The notes under the pieces: model-generated
Told to the model about the DNA's origin: nothing
Database searches by the model: none
Seen by the model: the letters and a program-made list of their open reading frames with translations, nothing else
In this document: in pieces, positions 9,029 through 17,301 of the stretch
How the letters are laid out: each line of letters opens with the position of its first letter
Numbering within the stretch: the stretch's first letter is position 1
Origin: Chitinophagaceae bacterium
GTDB lineage: Bacteria; Bacteroidota; Bacteroidia; Chitinophagales; Chitinophagaceae
Length of the DNA stretch: 64,000 bases
NCBI GenBank assembly: GCA_023229465.1
Contig: JALNZE010000005.1
Span: forward strand, 62,001-126,000
Direction: 5' to 3'
Made by a program: the position numbers and the translations under genes

Positions 9029-9733
9029 TTACATTTTCGTTATTAGCCCTGTAACAATAGCAATTCCAATACTCAATAAAGTACCAATGACAAGGTATTC
9101 TGTTTTTATTTCTGGCCGGTCTTTTTCATTGAATCTTAGTATGCCTTTTGCGGCAACCAGTAATCCTATAGCTGAATATTGACTTAGCAGCATAAGGACG
9201 AGGACAATAATACGTTCGGCTATTCCAATCCATTTGCCTGCATTAGCCAGACTGTTGTCTTTGTCTTCGACTTTTTCCTGCCATTTCTTAGTCAACTGGC
9301 CAATTAAGATACCAGCGGGAGTTGTTACAAAAACAAAGGCTGTAATTATCACCCAGATATGAGAATTTCCATTAAACTGTAACCATGCAGTCTTTGTGGT
9401 TTCCCAGTTGATAAAAGTGAAGTACCAGCACCCTGTAATTACGGCTAAATGTAAAAGTTGGTCTATTAAAAAGTAACTGACTTTTTCTTTTTGGTAAGAC
9501 TTCCACGCATCAATCAGGATATGGGAGATAAGTATGATCAAGGCTACTCCCCAATACTTCCATCCTATGAATACCCATGCCAATACTGCGGTGATCAATC
9601 CATGCAAGTAAAGGTATGGGGAACTGAAATGCCGTTCTTTTCGCTGTAGCACCCAACCGGTCAGTTGCAGTACAAAGTCGGTCAGCAAATGCGACAACAA
9701 CAGCTTAATTAACCATATAGTTGGTACGGCCAT
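9029..9733 (-). CDS. DUF3307 membrane protein
   Basis: 234 residues with about six hydrophobic segments. The N-terminal half has the DUF3307 pattern: LLSHLLTDFVLQ, a conserved His in LYLHGLITAVL, and LISHILIDAWKSY followed by FLIDQLLHLAV. The His and Asp residues lie in or next to membrane segments, which could suggest a membrane-bound hydrolase or metal site, but no activity is established. It starts 3 bp after the stop of the SatD-like gene and is clearly co-transcribed with it. SatD-like and DUF3307 genes are commonly paired. Confidence 0.85.
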   Translation of the reverse strand: MAVPTIWLIKLLLSHLLTDFVLQLTGWVLQRKERHFSSPYLYLHGLITAVLAWVFIGWKYWGVALIILISHILIDAWKSYQKEKVSYFLIDQLLHLAVITGCWYFTFINWETTKTAWLQFNGNSHIWVIITAFVFVTTPAGILIGQLTKKWQEKVEDKDNSLANAGKWIGIAERIIVLVLMLLSQYSAIGLLVAAKGILRFNEKDRPEIKTEYLVIGTLLSIGIAIVTGLITKM

Positions 9734-9736
9734 AAT

Positions 9737-10357
9737 TTATAATTTATCAATTAATAATCGGTAGTCCGTTAGTAAGGTATTTATTTCAGACCATTTTGCA
9801 GCTTGCGTATGCTTATTGATGGTGGCCTGTGATTTTTTAAATTTCTTTGAAATTTCTATTTGTGAATAACCCGAAAGAAGTTCAAAGATAACCGCTGCCT
9901 GCTTTGTGGTTAACTGGGAAAAAAGCAAGTCGATATAATTTGCTGTTATTTTCAATCCCACATTAACAATATCATTTGGCGATTGCATCAGCAGGCGGTT
10001 TTCAGATTTGTTCATATCATCGAATGGCCTGCCTGACAGAAGAAATGCTTCCCCGGTAGCGGTATTCAGGCTTTTAATAGGTGCATTCACACTACCAATC
10101 CCAATGCTTGCCCTTACATCTGCAAGTGGCTCTGGAGATTCGGGTAGCAACCGTTTTGCCGCAGCCCTTGTTTGGAGTATTACCTTTAGTGCGTTTTTAG
10201 GATCGGGCATATATACCTGGAAGCTGTCTCCCCTGTAAAACTCAAACTTATACGGCTTTAAGATAGCTGACAATGCTGTTGTCAGTTTTCTTGTGTCTGC
10301 TTTTTCAAGCATTGTTGAGTTTACAATATCCGCGGTTATCACTGCTGCTATTGCCAT
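9737..10357 (-). CDS. SatD-family regulator
   Basis: 206 residues from the ATG at 10357 (MAIAAVITADIVNS). The frame also opens at a TTG six codons upstream (10375), which I consider less likely. The N-terminal ~150 residues follow the SatD family (VITADIVNS, FYRGDSFQVY, RASIGIG, GRPFDDMNKS), related in outline to nucleotide-cyclase-like folds. The C-terminus is a helix-turn-helix resembling a sigma-70 region 4 or SorC-type motif (QAAVIFELLSGYSQIEISKK, then SQATINKHTQAAKW). The start region is preceded by repeated CCTAAAAAGGCG motifs that are likely its own operators. It forms an operon with the DUF3307 gene. Confidence 0.82.
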   Translation of the reverse strand: MAIAAVITADIVNSTMLEKADTRKLTTALSAILKPYKFEFYRGDSFQVYMPDPKNALKVILQTRAAAKRLLPESPEPLADVRASIGIGSVNAPIKSLNTATGEAFLLSGRPFDDMNKSENRLLMQSPNDIVNVGLKITANYIDLLFSQLTTKQAAVIFELLSGYSQIEISKKFKKSQATINKHTQAAKWSEINTLLTDYRLLIDKL

Positions 10358-10381
10358 TAGTGGATGTTTATACAAATATAA

Positions 10382-10448
10382 CCTAAAAAGGCGAATTTCA
10401 TAAAAAAATGCCTAAAAAGGCGAATTTTTAATATTATCGCCTTTTAGG
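10382..10448. promoter_or_regulatory. Triplicated operator-like motif upstream of the SatD-like gene
   Basis: CCTAAAAAGGCGAATTT occurs at 10382-10398 and again at 10411-10427. An inverted, slightly shortened copy (CGCCTTTTAGG) lies at 10438-10448. The core GCCTAAAAAGGC is itself a palindrome, a typical dimer-binding site. The position just upstream of a helix-turn-helix gene suggests autoregulation (inference). Confidence 0.6.
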
Positions 10449-10720
10449 GCTATTCTTCTTCGGTATATTATTAATTGGATAAAAAACGTGTTCCGATATT
10501 AATCAATACAGTCGCAGCAATTGAAACCCAAGAATATCGATTTGTTGAAAAAATTACGGAATGCTCCTAAAAACGGGAATAGAGATCCCGCTTGAAAAGC
10601 CTTCTGTATATGAATTCCCTTTTATATCATTTTTCATGTAAAAATACATTTTGTAATTATTTTTCACGAATTGTAAGTGTTTTTCATAATTTTACGGTAT
10701 AATCATTATTCATAAAATAA

Positions 10721-12256
10721 ATGAAGCAAAATCAAGTTTCACAAGAAATAAGTGTTTTTCATGGAAGAAGCACTACTGAAACTGGTTTATTAGCTGGCTA
10801 TGGTGCGTTGATTGATTTTTATTCATTGGATATTCCTATACCTTATTGCCTGGTATTGATCAGTCATAAGCATAAAAAATACCAAACAGAGGAATGGTTG
10901 GTACTCACTCCGAGACATATGCCTGAAGATACATTAGCCGGCCACCTGGTATTGGCGCTTAAATATGAAGGCATTGATTTAGGTGTATTGAAAGCCTTAT
11001 TCAAAAAGGTAGGAGCCAAAACCATCATAGATATTGTGCAAGCTGAACCATCAGGACAATACAGCAGGAGAATATGGTTTTTGTATGAATGGCTGCTTGG
11101 AGAACAGCTAATGATACCGGACATTACAGCCGGTAATTATGTTGATATTGTAGATGAAGCAATTCAATTTGCAGGGGGCAGTAAAATATCAAAAAGGCAC
11201 CACGTCCGCAATAATTTACCAGGTGTACCGGGCTTTTGCCCGATGATCCGTAAAACCATAAAACTGCAAGAGTTCATTGACCAGAATTTTCCTGAAAAAA
11301 TAGAGAAGGCTTTAGGCGGTATTCATGCGGATGTAATGGCAAGAACCGCTGCATTTCTTTTGTTGAAAGATTCCAAGGCATCATACGCAATCGAGGGAGA
11401 AAAACCACCTCAAAACCGGGCGCAGCGCTGGGGTAGGGCAATAGGCCAGGCCGGACAAAAGGCAATTACAAAAGAGGAATTAATCCGGTTGCAGCAAATT
11501 GTAATTGACAATCCGAGATTTCTGAAGATGGGTTTTAGGGAGCAGGAAGGATTTGTAGGGGAGCACGACAGAAAGGAAGGAACCCCCATTCCAGACCATA
11601 TTTCAGCAAAATGGAAAGATATTGATCTACTTATAAAAGGATTGATTGATACTAATGAAAAACTGGAACATACCTCTTATGATGCAGTGTTGACGGCTGC
11701 TGCAATTGCATTTGGTTTTATTTTTATACATCCATTCGTAGATGGCAATGGTAGGATCCATAGATACCTGATCCATCATGTATTGCTAAGGAAAAACTAT
11801 GTGCCTAAGGGAATTATTTTTCCTGTATCCGCTGTTATATTAGAAAGATTGGATGAATACCGCCAGGTACTTGAATCATTTTCTCTACCACGTCTGGAAT
11901 TAATAGACTGGAAAACTACAAGGGACAACAATGTTGAAATTTTGAATGAAACGATTGATTTATACAGATACTTTGATGCAACAAAGCAAGCAGAATTTTT
12001 ATATAGCTGTGTAGAACAAACGGTACTGGATACTATTCCCAAAGAAGTGGCATACCTGAAAAAGTACGATTTGATGAAATCCTTCTTAGATGATCATTTC
12101 GATATGCCAGACAAAATGGTGTCTTTGCTAATCAGATTTTTAGAACAGGGAAATGCAGTATTATCAGAAAGAGCGAAAAGTAAAGAGTTTCAGGCTTTGA
12201 CAGAAGATGAAATCAAAACAATAGAAAACAAATACCTCGAAGTGTTTAATGAATAA
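10721..12256 (+). CDS. Fic-family protein adenylyltransferase
   Basis: 511 residues. The Fic active-site motif HPFVDGNGR is intact at 337-345, with the catalytic His337. Residues 221-226 (SYAIEG) fit the inhibitory motif [S/T]xxxE[G/N], placed N-terminal to the Fic core as in class II Fic proteins, so the enzyme is probably auto-inhibited by Glu225. Residues 1-190 form an N-terminal region I do not recognise, and the C-terminal ~130 residues resemble the helical and winged-helix tails of large Fic proteins. The predicted reaction is AMP transfer from ATP to Ser, Thr or Tyr of a target protein. The target is unknown. The gene is the last in the second tRNA-Leu module; the degenerate tRNA-Leu repeat begins 7 bp after its stop codon. 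Confidence 0.9.
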   Translation: MKQNQVSQEISVFHGRSTTETGLLAGYGALIDFYSLDIPIPYCLVLISHKHKKYQTEEWLVLTPRHMPEDTLAGHLVLALKYEGIDLGVLKALFKKVGAKTIIDIVQAEPSGQYSRRIWFLYEWLLGEQLMIPDITAGNYVDIVDEAIQFAGGSKISKRHHVRNNLPGVPGFCPMIRKTIKLQEFIDQNFPEKIEKALGGIHADVMARTAAFLLLKDSKASYAIEGEKPPQNRAQRWGRAIGQAGQKAITKEELIRLQQIVIDNPRFLKMGFREQEGFVGEHDRKEGTPIPDHISAKWKDIDLLIKGLIDTNEKLEHTSYDAVLTAAAIAFGFIFIHPFVDGNGRIHRYLIHHVLLRKNYVPKGIIFPVSAVILERLDEYRQVLESFSLPRLELIDWKTTRDNNVEILNETIDLYRYFDATKQAEFLYSCVEQTVLDTIPKEVAYLKKYDLMKSFLDDHFDMPDKMVSLLIRFLEQGNAVLSERAKSKEFQALTEDEIKTIENKYLEVFNE

Positions 12257-12262
12257 TTTCCA

Positions 12263-12315
12263 CCTGGGGTACGAATTACAGCCGATCAGCAATGGCCGGC
12301 TTTTTTGTTGGGTAC
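12263..12315 (+). repeat. Degenerate copy of tRNA-Leu 3' end plus terminator
   Basis: These 53 bp align without gaps to 7339-7391, with about 46 identical bases. They cover the acceptor 3' strand (CCTGGGGTACG), the spacer and the terminator hairpin (AGCCG...CGGCT followed by a T run). This marks the right boundary of the tRNA-Leu accessory region. The divergence suggests an old event or a copy brought in by the element. Confidence 0.75.
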
Positions 12316-12350
12316 ATTTACTTTGTTCCCGTATGATTCTGCCAATAAAA

Positions 12351-14042
12351 TTATCCCAGGGCTACTAATTGCTTTATTTCACTGTCATTCAGCTCACCTA
12401 TCCATTTTTCGCCGTTGGCAACGGCAAGGTTGGCCAATTGTTTTTTACTACGCAGCATATCATCAATCTTTTCTTCTAAGGTACCTTTGGTAATCAGGCG
12501 GTGTACCATCACATTTTTTTGTTGGCCTATGCGAAAAGCCCTGTCCGTAGCCTGCGCTTCAACCGCGGGGTTCCACCACAGGTCGTAATGGATTACATGG
12601 TTGCCGGCAGTTAAGTTAAGGCCTGTGCCACCGGCTTTGAGGCTTAAAATAAAAGTATCATTGATAGGATTGTTTTGAAAGGCTTTTACCATATCATCCC
12701 TTTCTTTACGGGTGTTGCCGCCATGTAATTGCAATGCTTTTTTACCAAAATGCGCCTGTATTAAATTACGCAACAATCCACCCATTTCCTTGTATTGCGA
12801 AAAGATGAGTACTTTTTCATTGTTTTCATAAATGGTTTCCAGCAGTTGCAGCAACAGCATGGTTTTACCGGATTGTTCGGCCGCTATTCGGTTGGTGTTT
12901 TTAAGGTAGTTAGCCGGGTGGTTACAAACCTGTTTTAAAATAGTGAGCAGTTTTAAAATAAGCCCCCTGCGGTTTATACCTTCTGCCTCTTCCACCTCTT
13001 TTAATAAATCGGTTGTCATGCTTTTATATAAAGACGCCTGCTCTTTGCTCAGGTTACAGTATTGGTTATTTTCAACTTTTTCGGGCAGGTCGCTAATGAT
13101 GCTTTTATCTGTTTTTACCCTGCGCATGATGAATGGGGAAGTGATTTTCCTGAACTTTTCCAATCGTTTTTTATCCTGGTTTATTTCTATTGGTTTTGCA
13201 TACTCCTCATTAAACCAATGGGTACTACCGAGATATCCCGGATTAACAAAATCAAAAATACTCCAGTATTCCATCAGCCTGTTTTCCACGGGCGTACCAC
13301 TCATGGCTATCTTTATACCGGCAGGAATTTTTTTTACCGCTTTTGTCTGAGCGGTTTCGGCATTTTTTACATTCTGCGCTTCATCAATTACCAAAGTATA
13401 CCATTTTTGTTTTTTGAATTTTTCATTGTCGGTGCGTGCAATACCATAAGTGGTAATCACTACATCCATACCTTTAAAATCCACACTGCGCGAAGCGCCA
13501 TGAAATATGGTAGCCTGCAAGCCGGGAGCGAACTTTTCTATTTCTGCCTTCCAGTTGCTCAGGAGCGTGGTGGGCGCGATGACCAGTGCCGGTTTCTTTT
13601 TCAACATTCCTTCTTCCTTAAATTTTTGAAGCAGGGTAATAACCTGTATGGTTTTACCAAGGCCCATATCATCGGCTAACAAAGAACCAATTCCCAATTG
13701 GGCATTTTTATACATCCAGCCAAAGCCCCTTTCCTGGTAATGCCTTAAAGTGGCAGTCATGTTTTTGGGTAATGCAACAGATGCTGTTTTAAGAATATCG
13801 TTTATTTTTTTCTGAAGTGATTTATCTATCTGCACCGGGGCGCCTTCATAATCGCCACTTAGCGCTGCCTGTAATAAAGTAAAGGGTTTAGGAAGGGTAG
13901 GGGCATCCAGTTTCTTAATAATTTTTTCTATATCCTCCCCGTTCATCATCACATATTGGTCCCTGATTTTTATCAGTCCCGCGGATTTTTGGGATAGGGA
14001 TAAAAATGCTTCTTTGCTTATAAAAGTATTACCCATGGCCAC
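12351..14042 (-). CDS. SNF2-family helicase/translocase, short form
   Basis: 563 residues carrying the complete SNF2 ATPase core: Walker A DDMGLGKT at 124-131, an IAPTTLLSNW motif, the DEAQ form of Walker B (VIDEAQNVKN), SGTPVENR, then motif V LKAGGTGLNL and motif VI ATDRAFRIGQ. SNF2 proteins move along double-stranded DNA using ATP. The usual bacterial relatives linked to SWIM proteins have a long N-terminal SNF2-associated region and are about 900-1,000 residues. Here only its end is present (FISKEAFLSLSQ, then LIKIRDQYVMM). The start overlaps the end of the SWIM gene by 14 bp. The protein is either a natural short form or the product of an internal deletion joining the two genes. Confidence 0.88.
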   Translation of the reverse strand: MAMGNTFISKEAFLSLSQKSAGLIKIRDQYVMMNGEDIEKIIKKLDAPTLPKPFTLLQAALSGDYEGAPVQIDKSLQKKINDILKTASVALPKNMTATLRHYQERGFGWMYKNAQLGIGSLLADDMGLGKTIQVITLLQKFKEEGMLKKKPALVIAPTTLLSNWKAEIEKFAPGLQATIFHGASRSVDFKGMDVVITTYGIARTDNEKFKKQKWYTLVIDEAQNVKNAETAQTKAVKKIPAGIKIAMSGTPVENRLMEYWSIFDFVNPGYLGSTHWFNEEYAKPIEINQDKKRLEKFRKITSPFIMRRVKTDKSIISDLPEKVENNQYCNLSKEQASLYKSMTTDLLKEVEEAEGINRRGLILKLLTILKQVCNHPANYLKNTNRIAAEQSGKTMLLLQLLETIYENNEKVLIFSQYKEMGGLLRNLIQAHFGKKALQLHGGNTRKERDDMVKAFQNNPINDTFILSLKAGGTGLNLTAGNHVIHYDLWWNPAVEAQATDRAFRIGQQKNVMVHRLITKGTLEEKIDDMLRSKKQLANLAVANGEKWIGELNDSEIKQLVALG

Positions 14043-14970
14043 TTTCCAGGTGTTTGCTCTCAGTTTTTGATAGTAATATCAGCAGTTGAGGCAATGTGGT
14101 TGCGTATTCTTTTCCGTTAACGGCAATAATGGCGGCCTGGCCTTTATCATTGTAGGTTATGGTATAATGATAGTACCGGAAGTCGTTGGGCAAAATATCC
14201 GCCGCCTGTTTTAATTGGGCAATATAATTGGCTTCATACCGTGCCTGCCGTTTGTAATGGTTTTGTATAACCGGTTTAAAATCGGTATCATAAAACAATG
14301 GGTTGGCGGTAAACAATAAGGGCAGTGTAGGCAAGAGGTTTTCAATCAATGAAAAATCAGGTACTTCTTTTGGCCCATCCCACTTTACCGGTTTGTATTT
14401 TTTATCGGGAATACAGTCATGAATGGAAAATATTTTTTCGGTTTCCAGGTCCTGCAGCAATAGTTGGTTGGTAGAAAGCTCCGCTAATAAATTAAACCGG
14501 TGAAGGCCGAATACGAGGAAAGGGTTTTGGTCTATTTCTTTGGCTATGATATAAATAACGGCTGCCAAATGCTTGCAGGGTACGGCCCAATCGGGGCAGG
14601 AACAATTCAGTTTGATATCCTGCCAGCTTTGCGGAAATATTTTTATATGCCTGTTCCCGGCCAGTGTAAGTAATTCCTCCGGTAATTGCCTGTTCAATAA
14701 CTGCGACAGGAGGAGGGGATCTTTTTTTATGGCATCGATAAAAAACTTTTTTTCTTCATCGAAGAATGGCGGTACTATGATGTTGATATCATAAGGTTTT
14801 GGCCGGCTGCCTTTTACTTTTGCCTGTATGGAATTTTCATGAATACTGATAGACGCTACCATGCCTTTTTTTGCATAGTTTTTGCCCCTGGGCAGGCGGT
14901 TGGTAAAATCAATCCTATCGAGCGATTTGAGCCATTGCTGCCCCCACCAGGTACGGCCATATTGTTCCAT
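14029..14970 (-). CDS. SWIM zinc-finger protein
   Basis: 313 residues. A SWIM finger CxCx6CxH is intact (C123, C125, C132, H134 in CSCPDWAVPCKH), preceded by the characteristic N-terminal WWGQQWLKSLDR and GKNYAKKGMV. SWIM proteins accompany SNF2 ATPases in bacteria, and the finger is thought to bind DNA or a protein partner. The gene overlaps the SNF2 gene by 14 bp, so translation is probably coupled. The C-terminus (ATTLPQLLILLS) may derive from a longer protein. Confidence 0.85.
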   Translation of the reverse strand: MEQYGRTWWGQQWLKSLDRIDFTNRLPRGKNYAKKGMVASISIHENSIQAKVKGSRPKPYDINIIVPPFFDEEKKFFIDAIKKDPLLLSQLLNRQLPEELLTLAGNRHIKIFPQSWQDIKLNCSCPDWAVPCKHLAAVIYIIAKEIDQNPFLVFGLHRFNLLAELSTNQLLLQDLETEKIFSIHDCIPDKKYKPVKWDGPKEVPDFSLIENLLPTLPLLFTANPLFYDTDFKPVIQNHYKRQARYEANYIAQLKQAADILPNDFRYYHYTITYNDKGQAAIIAVNGKEYATTLPQLLILLSKTESKHLESGHG

Positions 14971-15072
14971 TAGTTATTTTTTTACAATAATACAGCGTGA
15001 AAACCGGAAATGGCTAACTTTTTATGAGACATTGTATGAGTGTTAGTTTTATACAAAGATGCCGGAACATAA

Positions 15073-15165
15073 AAAGAGGAAAACACCAGGCATTATTTCA
15101 GTGTGAACATTCCTGAGATTGTGGAAGGGACGAAAAGGGTTGATTTTGAAAAATTAGCTATTTGA
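15073..15165 (+). pseudogene. Possible C-terminal relic of a lost gene
   Basis: Between two stops, one frame reads KEENTRHYFSVNIPEIVEG then TKRVDFEKLAI. This looks like protein-coding sequence but has no start codon and no recognisable family. It lies in the 232-bp gap between the SWIM gene and the DUF4238 pair. Confidence 0.25.
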
Positions 15166-15202
15166 TTATGCATATCTTTGTTAAGAGTATAAAATTTTAG
15201 CT

Positions 15203-15556
15203 ATGATAGCAGAACAATCCAAAATAATTGTTGACATCGACAATCTAAAGAATAAGATTCTAAATTCAACAGATAAGTCTGAAATTATCAGTTATCTATT
15301 ACAAGTGATTCACTTAGCAATAGAAGTTTCACCTAAAATTTCAGGGCCATTAGCTAACTATAAGAATTATTACCAAGAATCGAGGCAACGAGCAATCAAT
15401 ATGCTCCGCTTAGATTTGAAAGCAATTGAAGATGGTAGCTATTATAATTTTGAATTGATACATTTTCAAACAGCCTGTTCTATACTTATGTTGTTATTGA
15501 CAATGGTAGATGGTGGAGTTTCAGAAATTGACAGTATAATTAATGGGTTAAGCTAA
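15203..15556 (+). CDS. Small helical protein preceding a DUF4238 gene
   Basis: 117 residues, acidic to neutral and largely alpha-helical by composition (IIVDIDNLKNKILNS, then EIISYLLQVIHLAIEV and MLRLDLKAIEDGSYYN), ending in a hydrophobic helix (ACSILMLLLTMVDGGV). I do not recognise a family. It ends 7 bp before the DUF4238 gene, so the two form an operon. A TATCTTTG box at 15173-15180 fits the -7 element TAnnTTTG. A role as partner or antitoxin-like protein for the DUF4238 product is only inference from the pairing. Confidence 0.65.
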   Translation: MIAEQSKIIVDIDNLKNKILNSTDKSEIISYLLQVIHLAIEVSPKISGPLANYKNYYQESRQRAINMLRLDLKAIEDGSYYNFELIHFQTACSILMLLLTMVDGGVSEIDSIINGLS

Positions 15557-15563
15557 TTCTTTA

Positions 15564-16601
15564 ATGAAATCAGAAAAAGAAAAACAACACTTTGTTCCGA
15601 AATTTTATTTGAAAAAATTCTCCAATCAAAATGATGAGAGAAGTGTTGGTGTTTTTTTAAAAGACAAAAGCATTTTTATTAAATGTGCATCAATTGAGGG
15701 TCAATCACAAAAACCATATTATTATGGCGATGATGGCAAAATTGAAAATATATTAATGGAAATAGAAGGTCCCGCTTCAAGAGTATTTAATAAAATATGT
15801 GAAAATTGTGCAGTTGTTAAAACCCCCGTTGAGGATTACTTCAGAATATTACATTTCACAGTTAATTTATATTTGAGAAACCCTGTTCAATCACAGGCAC
15901 TTTTAATGTCAGATAATGGGTTTAATAACCATTTTGCAAAATATGAATCAAGCCCTGAAATAAAATCATTATTAGATAATAAGCTAACTGCAACTCAATC
16001 AATAATTTTTTCTTTAGCTCAAAGCCCAAAAATAGCCCGAATATGTCTTGATTTGTCATGCAAATTAATTATAAACAAAACCGCTGCTCCATTCATAACT
16101 TCTGATAATCCTGCAATTAAATATAATATCATTGCTGACAGATATAAAAGAATTTCGGCAGGATTTACTTCTTACGGATTGCAAATGTTTCTTCCATTAT
16201 CACCAACATTGATGTTATTGTTTTATGATTCAAAAGCATATAAAGTAAAAGAAGATGAGAAAGATTTGATCTGGATAACTAATAATTCAGAAGTATCTCA
16301 ATTGAATCTTATGCAAGTTCTTAATTGTTCAAACTGTTTATATTTTAATCAGGCCATTTCAGAATCGGAAATAATATCCTTAATAAATCGTTCAAAAAAG
16401 TATCCTGCCCCTAATGAGATTATTCCAACGGAGTTTGGAAGTTATTTCTTTCAAGCAATTTCAGAGTTAAAAATTAATTTAAGCCTAACCGCTATACAAC
16501 CTTTAATAGAACAGCATTTCTCTTTGGAGGGTCAATTGATATTACCAATGCGTCAGCATGCAAAGAAGATGAGGGAGTTTTTTAACAAGGAGAAACTCTA
16601 A
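15564..16601 (+). CDS. DUF4238 domain protein
   Basis: 345 residues. The N-terminus has the DUF4238 signature HFVPKFYLKKFS (9-20), followed by a GDDGKIENILMEIEGPASRV segment and, near the middle, FITSDNPAIKYN. These features are typical of DUF4238 proteins, which often sit in bacterial defence regions and may be nucleases, although no activity is established that I can cite. Codon use is AT-rich compared with the flanking core genes, consistent with acquisition. It is the second gene of a two-gene operon. Confidence 0.85.
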   Translation: MKSEKEKQHFVPKFYLKKFSNQNDERSVGVFLKDKSIFIKCASIEGQSQKPYYYGDDGKIENILMEIEGPASRVFNKICENCAVVKTPVEDYFRILHFTVNLYLRNPVQSQALLMSDNGFNNHFAKYESSPEIKSLLDNKLTATQSIIFSLAQSPKIARICLDLSCKLIINKTAAPFITSDNPAIKYNIIADRYKRISAGFTSYGLQMFLPLSPTLMLLFYDSKAYKVKEDEKDLIWITNNSEVSQLNLMQVLNCSNCLYFNQAISESEIISLINRSKKYPAPNEIIPTEFGSYFFQAISELKINLSLTAIQPLIEQHFSLEGQLILPMRQHAKKMREFFNKEKL

Positions 16602-17090
16602 AAATCAGATTCAAATTCATACTGTTGGTGTGTATTACAAGCTGATACTTTAAAATAATTACTGGATGATGAAGGCTATGTAGGTAACATCGGCTCAAGC
16701 AATTGTGGCCGACAGAATAATGTCTTTCATCTACAGTAAAAGATCCAGCTTCTGTTGCAGAAAGGCCCCAACTCGACTGATTAGTAAGACACATCATCAA
16801 ATTTTGTATATTTATTCAGCGGTATTAGGCCCAGTTCGGTGAAAGTGCACCCAACTGCCTTAAAACCGTGATCGTTGTGCGCCATGCTATGGTGTAACTT
16901 CGTAATTTCAACAGACATCAAAACCATCTGACATGAAATTTTACGCTCACTCTTCGAAAATACAAAAGAGTTGCAATGCCACCCAGCGGCAACCCAGAAT
17001 TACATCACAATTATTTTTTGCTATAACTCATAGACTAAGACCATCAATCTGGTTGATATTTAATAGATCAAATTTTCCCAATCTTTAAGC
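16602..17090. other. Gene-free stretch with possible IS-end debris
   Basis: 489 bp with no supported gene. Around 16825-16870 the sequence CAGTTCGGTGAAAGTGCACC resembles in reverse complement the probable IS21 end at about 19578-19610 (CTGGTACACTTTTCACTCGG). This suggests a second scrap of an IS21-type end. The rest is unassigned. Confidence 0.3.
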
Positions 17091-17255
17091 ATGCCAACAA
17101 AAAAAGATAGCCATTGGATACCACTTGCTGATTTAATGACTGTTTTAATGATTATTTTTCTTTTTATGGCTATCTCCTACATCATAGATGTGACAATTCA
17201 AGACGTAAATAGGCATGTTATCCCCACCAATATTGAAGTGACAGTACAACTTTGA
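17091..17255 (+). pseudogene. Truncated MotB/ZorB-like membrane protein start
   Basis: A 54-codon frame begins MPTKKDSHWIPLADLMTVLM and continues with IIFLFMAISYII. A positively charged start, a W-x-x-LADLMT motif with an Asp at the head of a single membrane helix, and the following hydrophobic run are the signature of MotB/TolR-like proton-channel subunits, including ZorB of Zorya defence systems. Intact proteins continue with a long periplasmic part (often OmpA-like). Here the frame ends after about 30 more residues with no such domain, and no MotA/ZorA partner is present. I read it as the 5' end of a deleted gene. Its stop codon overlaps the -33 box of the promoter for the DUF262 gene. Confidence 0.5.
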
Positions 17256-17282
17256 TTCTGATTGTAATAAATGCTAACTTTG
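17251..17282 (+). promoter_or_regulatory. Bacteroidota-type promoter for the DUF262-HEPN pair
   Basis: TTTG at 17251-17254 and TAACTTTG (matching TAnnTTTG) at 17275-17282 are separated by 20 bp, close to the usual 19. The start codon follows at 17302. Confidence 0.65.
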
Positions 17283-17301
17283 CAAACAAATAAATAACAA
17301 A

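Noticed and set aside
16582..16800. 72-codon minus-strand frame after the DUF4238 gene
   Set aside because: It begins in a gene-poor stretch with probable IS debris, shows no family features and runs into the end of the DUF4238 gene.
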